Source: Aurifilum marmelostoma (Eukaryota > Ascomycota > Sordariomycetes > Diaporthales > Cryphonectriaceae). From it: a DNA stretch of 64,000 bases. The stretch lies in assembly GCA_027559495.1 (NCBI GenBank), contig JAMXSV010000003.1, positions 3,534,001 through 3,598,000 on the forward strand. Direction: 5' to 3'. Position numbers and translations under genes: made by a program. Positions within the stretch are counted from its first letter, which is position 1; each line of letters begins with the position of its first letter. Positions 10,404-21,291 of this stretch are shown here, piece by piece. The notes under the pieces were generated by a model. That model saw nothing but the letters and a program-made list of their open reading frames with translations, was not told the DNA's origin and ran no database searches.

Positions 10404-12080
10404 TCACAACTCCTTCTCTTGCTCATCAGCTTCGCCCTTGGCCTTGTCAAAATTCACCCCAAACTTGGTAACAGGATCCTTCTTGGCATCCTTGATCTCG
10501 GCCAGGAACCTCGCCGCATTGTCCGGGTCGTCCTTGAACAGGTGATCCGCGACCATGCGCTGCGGCGTCTCGCCCATCCACTGGAACAGGGAAAAGTCCT
10601 GAAACTGATCCGCCCTGAACACCTCGAGCATCTCGACGGGCTCGTCGCCGATGTTCTCGACAAAGTGGCCATGGTTCCGGGGCACGATGCCGACATCGCC
10701 GGGCACATAGTCAAAGGTGCGCGCGGTGCCCTCGGCCGCGAAGATGGTGATGCGCGCCTTGCCCTTGATGAAGAAGTTCCACTCGTCGGCGTTGGGGTGC
10801 CAGTGCATCTCGCGCAGGGCGCCCGGCTGGATGACGGCGTGGGCGGCGGCGACGGTCTTGGAGATGGGGAAGTTGGTCGAGTCGGTGATGCGCACCTCGC
10901 CGCCCGAGGTGACCACGGGCTCCTGCGCGAGCATCTTGTGCGAGAAGTTGAGCTTGGACTTCTTGACGTACTTGCCCCTGGGCTGCTCCTCCTCGATGGT
11001 GCCGGGGTTGGAGCCCTGGAAAATGTACTTTTCGCCTGCGGGGAGGTGCTTGAAGACCTCCGGATCTAGGTGGAAATTCTCGGCAATGACAGACTTGGGG
11101 GTGTGGGCTGAGGAAAAGATGTCAGTTTGTGCGCGAGGATTGAAAGCAAATGACCCAGCAGGGCAGATAGATAGCAAGAGGGAAAAAGAAAAAAAAAACG
11201 GGAAAAGAGAGCGGAGGTTGAGTAAAACGTACCCAGCCAGTCTGTCAAGATGAAGGTGCTCTCCTCCGAGAAGCGGCCATCGTCAAAGATGAGCAGGAAC
11301 TCGGTGCCGTTGGGGCTCAGGCCCTGCAGGCTGTGAGGCACGCCGCTGGGAAAATACCACAGGTCGCCCTTCTCGAGGTCGTCGATGAAGTTGCCTCCCT
11401 CATAGTCCAGAGCGGTGATGCGCACCGATCCGTCGAGGACATAGGCCCACTCGGCCTCCTTGTGCCAGTGCAGCTCGCGGATGACACCCTCGCCCAGGCG
11501 CATGTTGACGCTGGCCAGCTCACTGGAGGTGGGCAGCTCGCGGACTGTGGTCTGCCGGGTCCATCCTCCCTCCTGTGATTCAGTAACAATAATTGTTATT
11601 GTTAGCTCGAGATGCCTTCCATGTTCATAAGTTTCGCCTCACATGAACCCTTGGGGCTTATTAACAAGTCTCCAGGATGAAAGGGGGAAAATAGAACGAA
11701 TCTCCCATTACCTCAATCCTCACGTGCGAGTCTGCAAAGCTCCATCGCATGTTGGCCATGTTGCCATGATCCGTGCTCGGCGGACGGACGAGATCGGGGC
11801 TCTGGCGCGACCGGCTCGGGTTCCACGGGCCCAGGACGGACTGGCCCAACCCATTGCGCCACGGCAGCGGGTCAAGGTCGTCCTTCTCCGGATCTACAGC
11901 TCGGTCATAAGGGTCACGATGGCCGGGGGTATATGGGTCATGTTTGGCTTTGGCGCTGGTCAGGTATTTCTCTGGCAGTTCGAGCCCAGCAGCCAGTCGC
12001 TGTTGGGGCGAGTCTCTGTGCGGGGCCGCCAGAGACAAGGTCGCCAGGGAGGTTGTTAAGACAAGCCGTGGGACGAGCAT
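10404..12080 (-). CDS. Secreted bicupin, oxalate decarboxylase family
   Basis: Exons 11712-12080, 11233-11572 and 10404-11107 (minus) give 470 residues. The splice joining ...DWLA to HTPKSV uses donor GTACGT and acceptor CTCAG. The first 18 or so residues from MLVPRLV form a signal peptide. Two cupin domains follow. The first carries HWHKEAEW (metal ligands His158, His160, Glu164) and a later His in FPSGVPHS. The second carries HWHPNADEW and VPRNHGHFVEN. All Mn-binding residues of both cupins appear intact. Family enzymes split oxalate into formate and CO2 outside the cell or in the wall, often under acid or lignocellulose growth. The ATG at 12080 is preferred over an in-frame ATG at 12143, because it places the signal peptide at the N-terminus. 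Assignment to the family is strong. Decarboxylase rather than oxidase activity is inferred from the overall match. Confidence 0.88.
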
Positions 12081-13618
12081 GATGAAGAATGGTGATGCTG
12101 GTACCTGGACCAGCTTGCCAACAGATGAGCTGTATTGTCTCAAGACTGACGTTGAGAGCGGATGAGAAGGAGTTGAAGAAGATGGAAAGACGCATGGACA
12201 ATGCGCGGATGGAGAGTGGCATATAAGTATAAGCTCAAGCTACTTGTATCATATGTTGTGTTGTAACTCATAGCGTCACTGTTGGCAGGCCATCCTAGCA
12301 CGCAATGTACCATAGTACACATGTAGCTACAGCGGGGAAACAGGGGAGAAACAGGCCCATATTTCAAGCACTGCTGGCAGCCCCGCCCGGACTGGTAAAC
12401 GCAACAAGTCGAAGGAGGGAGACGACGAGGCAAGCCAAGCACCCGACAATTCGGCTGCAGCGTCTCGAGGTCACCACCCCTCCTTCTTCTTTTTTCCCCC
12501 TCTCCCTCCAGCTTCCATTTTGAGATGATACAAGTAATAGTATGGGTGGTATAAACCTCCTCCAAGGGACAAACCAAGCAAGGGGGTGTGAGCGTGCGTG
12601 GTAGCATAACCCCAGATTTGCCGAGCAAAGGCCGAGATCCTGCGTGGCATTCCGGTTGGACATTGCTTGCATGGGCATTACAGACACAAGAAAAGAAGAA
12701 TTGGAGAAGGTTGCAAAGATGAGGGATATATTCTTGGACATCAAACTTGTCCCTACTGTAACCGGCCTAGCTTTGCCCGTCGAGCGCAGCTTTTGAAGAC
12801 GGTCGTACGAACAAGGGCTTCCGGTTGCAGATTGGCCATTGTGTATGCTACTATGGCACGTGCGGTAGTGTATGCTGTAACACCATCCATTGGAACATAT
12901 CACTTGATAGCCCTGCATAAGCGCCGAGGTACTGACTGCCTCCCCCCCCCCTGTTGGTGGAGGGCGGAGAACGAGAGGGGAAGGGGGAAGGCGAGTGATG
13001 AACAGGAGGAGGAGGCCGTGAACTAAGCAAGACAAGAGAGCCTTTCTTGACGATCTCCAGCTCTAGAAGTCTTCCTAACGACGGACCAACATGGCCAATA
13101 GCCAGGTAGCGTCGGAGATCTAACCCTGATCTCAGTAGGGGGATGATTCCCCCTTCTCCAAGTGATCGTCTTGTTCCCCTTCTTACCCAATTCACTCACC
13201 ATCCACCAGGGGAAGAAAAAGAATATACGCCAGCCATGATTTACAGGACCTGCGCAAGGACCACCTAGCCCTGTGGCTGGCTGGTGTTAAGTATGAGAAA
13301 TTCAGGACCGTCTGAAAGTTTTTGTCTGTTGTCCGAGACCCGCCAAGACAGCCCCCCGCAGTGACGACAGCCAACCAAGAGCGGGCGACGACCGCCACCG
13401 TCGCGACTTGATTAAGTACTGCGTTATAAGTCTGTGTCATCGGAATACGTGTCTGAGGACCCCAATTATTCAACAACTCAACCGAAAAAAAAGGAAACCC
13501 AAGATCTTGACCCTCTTGACAACACACACAGTCTGAACACCCCCTCGAGGAATTGACGTGGTTCCCTGTTCGACGCACGAACCCAGACCAAGGTCCAGGA
13601 CAGGACAGGAACCCAAAC
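12081..13618. other. Divergent intergenic region, oxalate decarboxylase / DUF1275 gene
   Basis: About 1.5 kb with promoters of the two divergent genes. A 223-codon open frame exists on the minus strand (12364-13035) but has low-complexity, shadow-like composition and no domain. C-runs occur near 12940-12952. Nothing else is recognised. Confidence 0.4.
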
Positions 13619-14595
13619 ATGAGCCACATCAATGGCTATGGTATTACCACTCCTGCTGCCGGACAGGGAGAAGAGGGCGTGACAGACCACATCGTCACCA
13701 ACCGCGTCTCAGACTTGGCTGATGAGGGACGCCCGCTGCTCAACGGAGGAGATGGCCATCCAAAGTCCCTCGTCAGCCGGATGCGCAGGGCAGCCAGGGC
13801 AGAGATCGGACGTGACTGGGCAGACATTGTGCTCATCTTTTGCTACATCATCACAGGCCTGCTGGACAGTGCCTCCATCTCGATATGGGGTTCATTCGTC
13901 TCGATGCAGACAGGTGAGTAATCATCATCCGCCTCAAGCCCACACCCACTCATCCACTCTCACACACACGCAAAATTGATTAACCAACCACAGGCAACAC
14001 CGTCTACATCGGCCTGGGTCTGTCAGCACCCACCCAGAGCACCCGCTGGATCAAGTCCGGCACCTCGCTCCTGAGCTTCTGCGTGGGCTCCTTCGTCTTC
14101 AGCCGCCTGCACCGCTTCTTCTCCCCCAAGCGCCGCGCCACCCTCGTCGCCTCCTTCACCGCCCAGGCCCTGCTGTGCATCGCCGCCGCCGCCATCGTCA
14201 CCTTTGGGCCCGGGGGCTACGGGCCCGAGGACATCAGGTGGGACGTCCTGGTGCCCATCGCCCTCGTCGCCTTCCAGGCGTGCGGCCAGGCCGTCACCAG
14301 CCGTGCTCTCAAGTACAACGCCCTCACCAGCGTGGTCCTCACGAGCATCTACTGCGACCTGTTTAGCGATGTCGACCTGTTTCGCTTCGACAATGCCGAG
14401 AGGAACCGCCGGGTGGGCGCTCCGGTTATGCTGCTCGTTGGCGCCCTCGTGGGGGGCCTGTTTGCTCATAGCAGCTTGGGCATAGCTGGTGCGCTGTGGA
14501 CCGCATCAGTTCTGAAGCTCCTGGTCGTGGTCGTGTGGCTATTCTGGCCTGGAGAGGAGGAGGAGGAGGAGGAGGTCCTGAATGGTAGGATGTGA
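13619..14595 (+). CDS. DUF1275 (YoaK-like) membrane protein
   Basis: Exons 13619-13913 and 13994-14595 encode 298 residues. The intron has donor GTGAGT and acceptor CAG and is phase 1. A hydrophilic head of about 70 residues is followed by FCYIITGLLDSASI and the region MQTGNTVYIGLGLS. This is the family signature in which an early helix is followed by a small-residue FVxxQTGN-type segment. Five to six hydrophobic helices follow, and the protein ends in an acidic Glu-rich tail (eight Glu, then VLNGRM). DUF1275 proteins occur in bacteria and ascomycetes and are thought to be multi-pass transporters or channels. No biochemical role is established that I can name. The intron falls inside the conserved QTG-N motif, which supports the splice model. 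Confidence 0.85.
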
Positions 14596-15263
14596 GTGTC
14601 TAGCATGCTACAGGGTTAGGGGTCACGATCCGTGGGTCAGGGACGGCGCAAGAGAGGTTCTGTAGGGTGGCATATACACGACATACACAGAACGATACCA
14701 CACATCTAGAGTATAGAAATAACACCACCAGATTATTATTTTCCTACTGTATAAAGCCTGTATCTGAGTGCATCTCTTGGTTATTGGGAGAAAAAAAAGA
14801 AGAAAAAAAGGAAGAGAAGAAAGTGGAGATACCACAGCACCGGAGCCCGCGGATCTTCCACGGAAGGAGGGCCGATGTCATATACCAACGACGATAGTGA
14901 GCTCATGAATCACTATGGATTGCTAGTAATGAAATAAGCGAAAATTGTATGAGGTTCAAGATCGACATAGGATGGTGCTACAGGATGGATGGTGGAGACG
15001 AGCATGATCAGCCAGGTCAGGTATGCTCCGTTTCCGAGGATCATCCGGGACCAGTCACGCTTTATATGTGTGCGCGCAGTTAATTATTTTCAGCCTCAAG
15101 CCTGACATATAAATAATTGAGCACCGATAACACTGTCCATGCACCATACACCCGATAGACACGCAATGAGTTCTTGACGTCCACTGGGCTATATAGCAGA
15201 CACAAACCTGTCAATATTCCCACTTATATATTTGTATGCCGAGTCACAATTCTCTGTGTCAGG
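14596..15263. other. Intergenic, no gene seen
   Basis: About 670 bases, AT-rich in its second half, with an A/G-rich tract near 14790-14825. It probably holds the terminator of the DUF1275 gene and the promoter of the next small gene. Confidence 0.4.
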
Positions 15264-15713
15264 ATGGAGGCGAATAGCAACCTGGCAGACCTCAACTCGG
15301 CCACCATGGGCGCCAAGATGCCCGAGATCACTCTCCCAGACGGTACAGTCGTGCAGACAGGCACTGTTGGGTACGTCAAAGCATATCTTGAGGGACAGAG
15401 GGACTAATAATTGGCCACCCTCGTGGGAGAGTTCATATTCGCTCTCGTCCACTTCAAAGCTGACTTGAGTTCCAGCGCTCTACTCGTTAATATCAAGTCC
15501 TATAATCAGGCACATGCCGATGGTGACGAGGCCACCATGGAAAAGCTTAAAGAGGCTATGAGGGCCCCACTACCACTGCTGGACCGCATCGGCCTCTTTG
15601 ATATTCTTTTCACGGCGCAGGAGATTGTTGACGGGGCTGGGGATAATGAGGGTAGGAGGGTGTTTGGAGAGATATTTCTGGATTATAAAAAGGCCCAACT
15701 GGGGAGTTCCTAA
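15264..15713 (+). CDS. 114-aa protein of an uncharacterised family (DUF7709-like)
   Basis: Exons 15264-15370 and 15476-15713 encode 114 residues. The intron (donor GTACGT, branch CTGAC, acceptor CCAG) joins QTGTVG to ALLVNIKSYN in frame and removes two in-frame stops present in the genomic reading. The protein is soluble, acidic and has no signal peptide. Visible features are a motif-like stretch MPEITLPDGTVVQTG and then an amphipathic helical region with LKEAMRAPLPLLDRIGLFD. I associate this arrangement with a small family shared by bacteria and fungi, which I recall as DUF7709, but the name is uncertain and no function is known. It ends 250 bases from the 3-prime end of the aldo-keto reductase, which converges on it. 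Confidence 0.65.
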
Positions 15714-15962
15714 AAGTTCTGTGACCGAGGACGCTGTATGTAAATGATCACTGTGTGAAGGTCAGAAAGATGAGGTTCATAATCTAGATCGTTGAATTCA
15801 TATTGCCGAGAAATTGCAATGGCTGAATTCACTCTTGATTCTTTTGAGCCGCGGCCTGCATCTAATCCTCTTCCTATCCCTATATGAGAATTCTCGCACT
15901 TTTTGTATGCCACAGTTTATTAAGTCACTTCCGGCCAAGGAGGAAAAAAAAAAAAAAAAAGC

Positions 15963-17039
15963 TCAAGAATTGTCTACCGCCATGACAAGGGCTCCAGCAG
16001 GTCCCTGATCCAGGCCATTGAGCAATTCCATATCCTCGTCGTCTAGGTCGAAGTCATAGATATTCGCATTCTGCTGTATCCGCTCCGGGCTGTCGCTCTT
16101 GGGTAGGCTCACCCAACCCTTCTGAATGCTCCACCTGATCAGGACCTGGTTTGGAGAGACGCCGTGCTTCTTTGCAAGCGATGAGAGGTCATTATCGTCT
16201 GCCTTTTTATTCCGGACAATGGGGCAGTACGCCTGTATGACGATACCGTTGTCGTGGCAGTACTGGACGATTTCTTTTTGTTGTGTCCAAGGATGTAGCT
16301 TCACAGTGGCATCATGAGCGTCAGTCGAGAATTGGCAGCACAAAAGGGCTGGTTCACAGGGGATTAACAGAGAAGGGAGGAGGAAAAGAAGAAGAAAAGA
16401 AGGGGAAAGTGGAAGTGAAAGTGAGAGTGACAGTGAAAGTGAATGTGAAAGGGAATTGAAACATCTACACTCTATCTTGAACAGACTCACCTCAATTTGG
16501 TTGACATGTGGCGGCCAGACTTTTCCAACCCCCTTCAGATCCTCAATGTGCCCGATACCAAAGTTGCTTGTCCCGATAGCTCTCACCTTGCCCTCCTCGT
16601 ACAACCTCTCAAGGGCCAGCCACATCTCCCTGCGCTTCTTGCTCCCAGGACTTGGCGAGTGGATCAAGAGACAGTCCACGTAGCCATCCCTTCCTCCTAT
16701 CTTCTCGACGCTCCTCAAACACGAAGCATAATTATCCTCAACCGTCTTACCGGGCGTGAGGATCTTGGTAGTGACAAAGATCTGGTCACGGGGGATGCCC
16801 GACTGGCGGATGGCCTGGCCCACCTCTTGCTCGTTCTCATAGTACTGACCAGTGTCGATCTGTCGATAGCCTGCCTGCAGAGCTGCGAGGCAGGAGTTGA
16901 GCGTGCGGTTGGGGGGCGAGAGGTAGGTGCCCAGGCCGAGCTGAGGGATGGTGACGGCGTCGTGTGCTGAGTTAGATGTGTTGATCTTGCTCGTGCTAAG
17001 ACGAAGGGTGTCTGTAATCTTGCGTTTCGCGGTTGCCAT
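15963..17039 (-). CDS. Aldo-keto reductase (AKR)
   Basis: Exons 16491-17039 and 15963-16298 (minus) give 294 residues, the usual AKR length. The NADPH-dependent TIM-barrel signatures are all present: LGLGTYL near residue 35, IDTGQYYENE with the catalytic Tyr67 and Asp62, Lys92 in FVTTKI, His127 in LLIHSP, AIGTSNFG, VNQIELHPW across the splice, and a C-terminal LPKSDSPERIQQN cofactor loop. Such enzymes reduce aldehydes and ketones to alcohols in the cytosol. The 192-base intron (donor GTGAGT, branch CTGAC, acceptor AAG) is a multiple of three without a stop, so unspliced RNA would still be open. The ATG at 17039 is chosen over an upstream in-frame ATG at 17078. The gene shares a 550-base divergent promoter region with the adenylating reductase at 17590, suggesting that it may reduce that enzyme's aldehyde product. 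Confidence 0.9.
   Translation of the reverse strand: MATAKRKITDTLRLSTSKINTSNSAHDAVTIPQLGLGTYLSPPNRTLNSCLAALQAGYRQIDTGQYYENEQEVGQAIRQSGIPRDQIFVTTKILTPGKTVEDNYASCLRSVEKIGGRDGYVDCLLIHSPSPGSKKRREMWLALERLYEEGKVRAIGTSNFGIGHIEDLKGVGKVWPPHVNQIEVSLFKIECRCFNSLSHSLSLSLSLSLPLSPSFLLLFLLPSLLIPCEPALLCCQFSTDAHDATVKLHPWTQQKEIVQYCHDNGIVIQAYCPIVRNKKADDNDLSSLAKKHGVSPNQVLIRWSIQKGWVSLPKSDSPERIQQNANIYDFDLDDEDMELLNGLDQGPAGALVMAVDNS
16404..16454. repeat. GTGAAA-like microsatellite inside the AKR intron
   Basis: On the plus strand this reads as imperfect repeats of GTGAAA/GTGAGA/GTGACA. On the coding strand it would be a Ser/Leu-rich stretch if the intron were retained. A purine-rich GAAGAAAAG tract precedes it. Confidence 0.7.
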
Positions 17040-17589
17040 TATCGCAGAAAAATCAGAAACCAAGCATGAACAATACACACAAGACTGTTGTGTCCGATTA
17101 CGAAATGTTACATACGAAATTCTCCCTTTTCCAGAAGATGGATAACTTTCACAATTGCTGATAAAATGACAAGGGCTGCTCCTGGAACATCAAAGCCCTC
17201 CTTCCCTTGCCCCCTTTTTTCTATGATCTCATCACCTGTTTTAGGGCAGCATTTGGGCCCCCCCTCGTTATCGTGCTGCAGTGGATCAGCTCAGAAGGTG
17301 TTTAGGGCACTCCCGCTGCCTTTAAGCTCGACGCCAACGGCGCATCATGGCGAGCTGTGGGATCGTGGTAGTGAGGTAAGGGCGCTAATGTGAGAGCCTG
17401 ACATGCTCAGGGCTCAGGGCTTTCAGTACCCGAACTTCAGCGGCTTCATGACATAGCCTTAGCGAGTCTAGGTTGTCTCGCAGCAGGGCCTAGACTTTGC
17501 TGCTCTGCCGGGACGGACCCCCTCGTGCATCATTCCAAACCTTCCACCGCCGAAAACAAATAGAAGGGCATACGGGAGAAGGGAAAGAA
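17040..17589. promoter_or_regulatory. Shared divergent promoter region, AKR and adenylating reductase
   Basis: A 550-base gap between the two divergent start codons. It most likely contains both promoters and could co-regulate the pair. No named transcription-factor site is claimed. A C/T-rich tract lies near 17205-17225. Confidence 0.4.
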
Positions 17590-20500
17590 ATGTCGAAACA
17601 TGTGCGATTCCAAGTCCATAAGTGGAACGACGACGAAGACGACAACAACAATACCACCATGAGCGATGACGACAAGGACGCAGTGTCAAACAAGAAGCTG
17701 ACATACTTCACTTGCACCCTTGGCGAGGCAGCAAGATGGAACTCAAAACATCCACACCCCTTCGATACCGTCAACCGTCTCATAGACGAGCAAGCGAAGA
17801 ACCTGAGGCAGAGACCGGCCGTCAACTTCCCAGGCGGCTGTTATGACGATGCAGGCAGAGAGATGAAATCTGGTAAGGACCCAGGATGACGAGGAGCAAG
17901 GGAATGCGGCCGTGAAGGAAGGCGGTCAGGCTGGCTGACACTCAAGTTCTCTCTCACCACAGACTTCACATTCCGAGAGCTACGGGAATACTGTCTAGCC
18001 TCAGCAGTACGGCTGCGCAGACGCATGCAGATATCCAGCCGTGCCGGTTCCTCAACGGCTGGCCTGCTCTGCTCGAGCACGCCCGAGTTCCTCCTGACGT
18101 GGTTGGGTCTGATGAGGCTTGGCATGTCTGTGCTGCTTCTCGCGTATGTCGACATTATTATTCCATGCCCCAACTCCTCTCACAGTGTGAGCATGCTGAT
18201 GATGCTGAAGCCGCGTCTCCCCTTTATTGACATTCACTCAATATCGTGTAGTCCACAGCTTGAGGCGAACGCTATCAAGCATCTTTGCTTCACCTGCCAG
18301 ACCTCGGTCATATTTGCCGACGGCCGCAATTACGACGCTGCCACAAAGTTAAAGGACGGCGGCATCCTCGCCATCAATGTCAGCAATGTGCTGCACAACT
18401 TGAGATCCGACTCTCCGCCAAGCACAGTCACAGCAGATCCCCGACCAGGTGACATCGCCTACCTCTTTCACACGTCGGGCACCTCCTCCGGCCTGCCTAA
18501 GCCAATCCCGCAGACGCATCACGCAGCAGTGGGTGTCCTGCCACGGCTGCCCGGCGGTGAGTCTCACGCCACCTTTTCTACCACGCCCTTGTACCATGGC
18601 GGCATTGCAGACTGCCTGCGTGCGTGGTCCAGCGGCGCGACAATACATCTGTTTCCCGGAACACAACCCATCACCGCAACAAATATCGGCCGGGCTGTCG
18701 ACCGAGCGAATGCGTTCCTGCACGGGGTATGTCCTGCCAAATACTTCACCTCGGTGCCCTATATCCTGCAGTCGCTGGTCTCTGATGGATCCTCGCCCAA
18801 CGATGTCGATGCTGCCGCCCCCGGCATGAGTGTTCTCCGGAGCATGGACCTCGTCGGTGTTGGAGGGGCGGCTCTGTCCTCGTCACTGGGTGATGACCTC
18901 GTCTCTAACAGCGTCAGGCTCGTTTCGCGCTTTGGCAGCGCCGAGTGCGGGTTTCTGCTTTCGTCGCATAGAGACTACGCTTCAGACCGAGACTGGTCGT
19001 GGCTGCGAGCAGATCCCTCTATGCAGCCCGATTATTACGATTTTGAGCCTCAGTGTCAGCAGCAGGACAGCGAGGATGGTCCTCTGCTCTTTGAATTTGT
19101 GGTCAAGCCCCAGTGGCCGCACCGTGGCAAGACGAACCGGCCGGATGGGTCCTTTGCGACGGCGGACCTGTTCGAGCAGCATCCTACAATCCCAAACGCG
19201 TGGCGGTACCACAGCAGGGCAGATGCGCAGATCACACTGGTGAACGGGAAGAAGTTTGACCCTGCGCCTGTGGAGGCGGAGCTGCTGGCCTCAGCTGTGG
19301 GCAGGAGGATCCTGGACGATGCCATGATATTTGGCACTGGACGAGATGCCCCTGGTCTGCTGCTGATTCCTAAATGGGGCATCGACTATGTTAGCAATCG
19401 GCAGGTCGTCAACGACGTGTGGCCTGTGATTGAAAAGATGAACGCTCTGGCGCAAGGGCATGCCAAAATAGGGAGACTAAACATTGTTGTGGTCAGGGAC
19501 AAGAATGGCGAACCGACTATGTTGCCAAAGAGTAGCAAGGGCACGATCTTGAGGAGGCAAGCAGAGAAGCTATTTGCGCACGAAATTGAAGAGGCATATG
19601 GAGAGGGGGCGACCTCAGATGAGCATGCTCTCCAAAAAGTCGACATCCCTGACAGCCAAGTTCCTAAAGAACTTATGAAATTGTTCGACGACGTCCTTGG
19701 ACGACGTGTCAGCCCTGCAGACGACTTGTTCGCACAGGGCGTGGACTCGATCGCCTGCTCGCGCCTCAGGAAGAGCATCTCGAGGGCCTTCTTTGACAAC
19801 GACAAGGTGCTGCCGCTCAATATCATATATGACCAGGGTTCCATCGACCGGCTTTCGAAATACATATTACGATGCCGGAACGCAGAAGATGGTACCACAG
19901 CCCCTAACGGCATCACTGCTGAGGAAGATGTCGACGAGGAACAGCTCATGTTGGACCTCGTTGAGAAATATCGCCATGCGATACAAGCACCGACTGGATC
20001 CTTTGACCATCAGGAAGAGCGCATCGTTGTCCTTACAGGTGCTACCGGGTTTCTGGGAGCTCATATTCTGGACCTGCTCCTGCAGGACCCCAAAGTGTCA
20101 AAGATCACCTGTCTGGTCCGCGCCCAGAGCCGCGAGGATGGACGCAGGCGCGTTTCAGAGTCATTGAAGTCGCGCAGGCTGGCAAGCGTGGATACCATGG
20201 ATCATGAACAGAACAAGACAAGACTAGTCTGCATGCCCTGTGCAATTTCCAGACCCAGGCTCGGGCTGGCAGAGGACGACTGGGCCCACATCGCCAGTCA
20301 AGCCACCATGATTATCCATTCAGCGTGGTCAGTTAATTTTAGTCTGAAGCTGAAGTCGTTTGAGGACCAGCTCAGCGGCCTCCGCAACCTCCTGGAACTG
20401 CGAGACGCCACGGGCAGCTCGGCGGCTAGGTTCGTCTTCATATCGTCGATAGCGGCTGTGTCCTCGGCTGCCGGTGCTGGGGAGCGCCCTATACGAGAGA

Positions 20501-21291
20501 CACTCAGCTCCGAGCCAGAAGACGCGTCGCCTCTGGGCTATTCGCAATCTAAATGGGTCGCTGAGAATGTCTGTACCACGGCCAGGGTGGGCGGGAGCTT
20601 CTCGCTGCCCACCAGCACCGTTGACAGCACCCTGTCTGCCCAGGAAAAAACACCAATTGTCATCATCCGAGTGGGCCAGCTCTGTGGCAACAAGCATGGG
20701 GCCTGGAACATAACAGAGGCGTACCCCATCATGCTCTCCTCTGCCAAGATCACAGGTTGTCTCCCAGACCTGGCTGATGAGACCCTCAGCTGGTTGCCTG
20801 CAGATATCGCCGCGGGGGCTGTCCTAGACATCGCATTCAAGGAGAATATGGATAAGCCTGCGCGCGGCTTCAAGTATCAACAGAGGACACCTGTATACCA
20901 CGTGTTGAATCCGCACCAGGAACCGATGTGGTCAGAAATGGTTGGCTGGATCAGCGATGAGACTTCATCGGCAAACATGGTTTCCGACAAGACCAAAGCA
21001 GCAATAGACTCGACCGACGCTGTGACTGTTGCGCACAAGATCGAGCTCGTCTCTCCGCAGACATGGCTGCGCCATCTCGAGACCGCGCTTGAGCACGAGA
21101 ACCATCCAGCACGGTCCTTGCTGCATCTCTGGAAGAGCATGTATTCCCACGCGGATGGTCGCCATGAGAGGCCCAGTGCTGTCTTCGATGTGAAGCGGGC
21201 GGAGGCTGCGTCGGAGGCCATGAGAGGGATTCAGCCGTTAGATAAAGAGGCTGTCATGTGCATGTGGGCGTGGATAGAGGCAAGCATATAA
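17590..21291 (+). CDS. NRPS-like adenylate-forming reductase (A-T-R)
   Basis: Exons 17590-17872, 17963-18143 and 18252-21291 encode 1167 residues. The second intron is 108 bases, in frame and stop-free, and its removal joins VLLLA to PQLEAN as in homologous adenylation domains. Residues about 45-580 form an AMP-binding domain with HTSGTSSGLPKPI (from about 228), FGSAECG and a YHSRADAQITLVNGKKF region. A carrier domain follows with GVDSIACSRLR (phosphopantetheine Ser654). Residues about 745-1050 form a Rossmann thioester reductase with GATGFLGAH (from 751) and YSQSK (Tyr918, Lys922). Known A-T-R enzymes (aminoadipate reductase Lys2, fungal carboxylate reductases) activate an acid as AMP ester, load it on the carrier and release it as an aldehyde with NADPH. 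There is no condensation domain, so no peptide is made. All catalytic motifs look intact. The substrate acid is not predictable by eye. Lys2 itself is less likely given the length and motif differences. Confidence 0.88.

Noticed and set aside
10392..11069. 225-codon plus-strand frame opposite the oxalate decarboxylase
   Set aside because: Antisense shadow of a GC-rich exon with leucine/valine/glycine bias and no domain.
1..12000. Dikaritin-type RiPP cluster around the repeat precursor
   Set aside because: No HxxHC-containing UstYa-like protein, tyrosinase, methyltransferase or peptidase is seen among the neighbours inside the window, so a full cluster cannot be claimed.
12364..13035. 223-codon minus-strand frame in the intergenic region
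   Set aside because: No signal peptide with mature domain, no splice partner and no recognisable motif. Mixed low-complexity composition.
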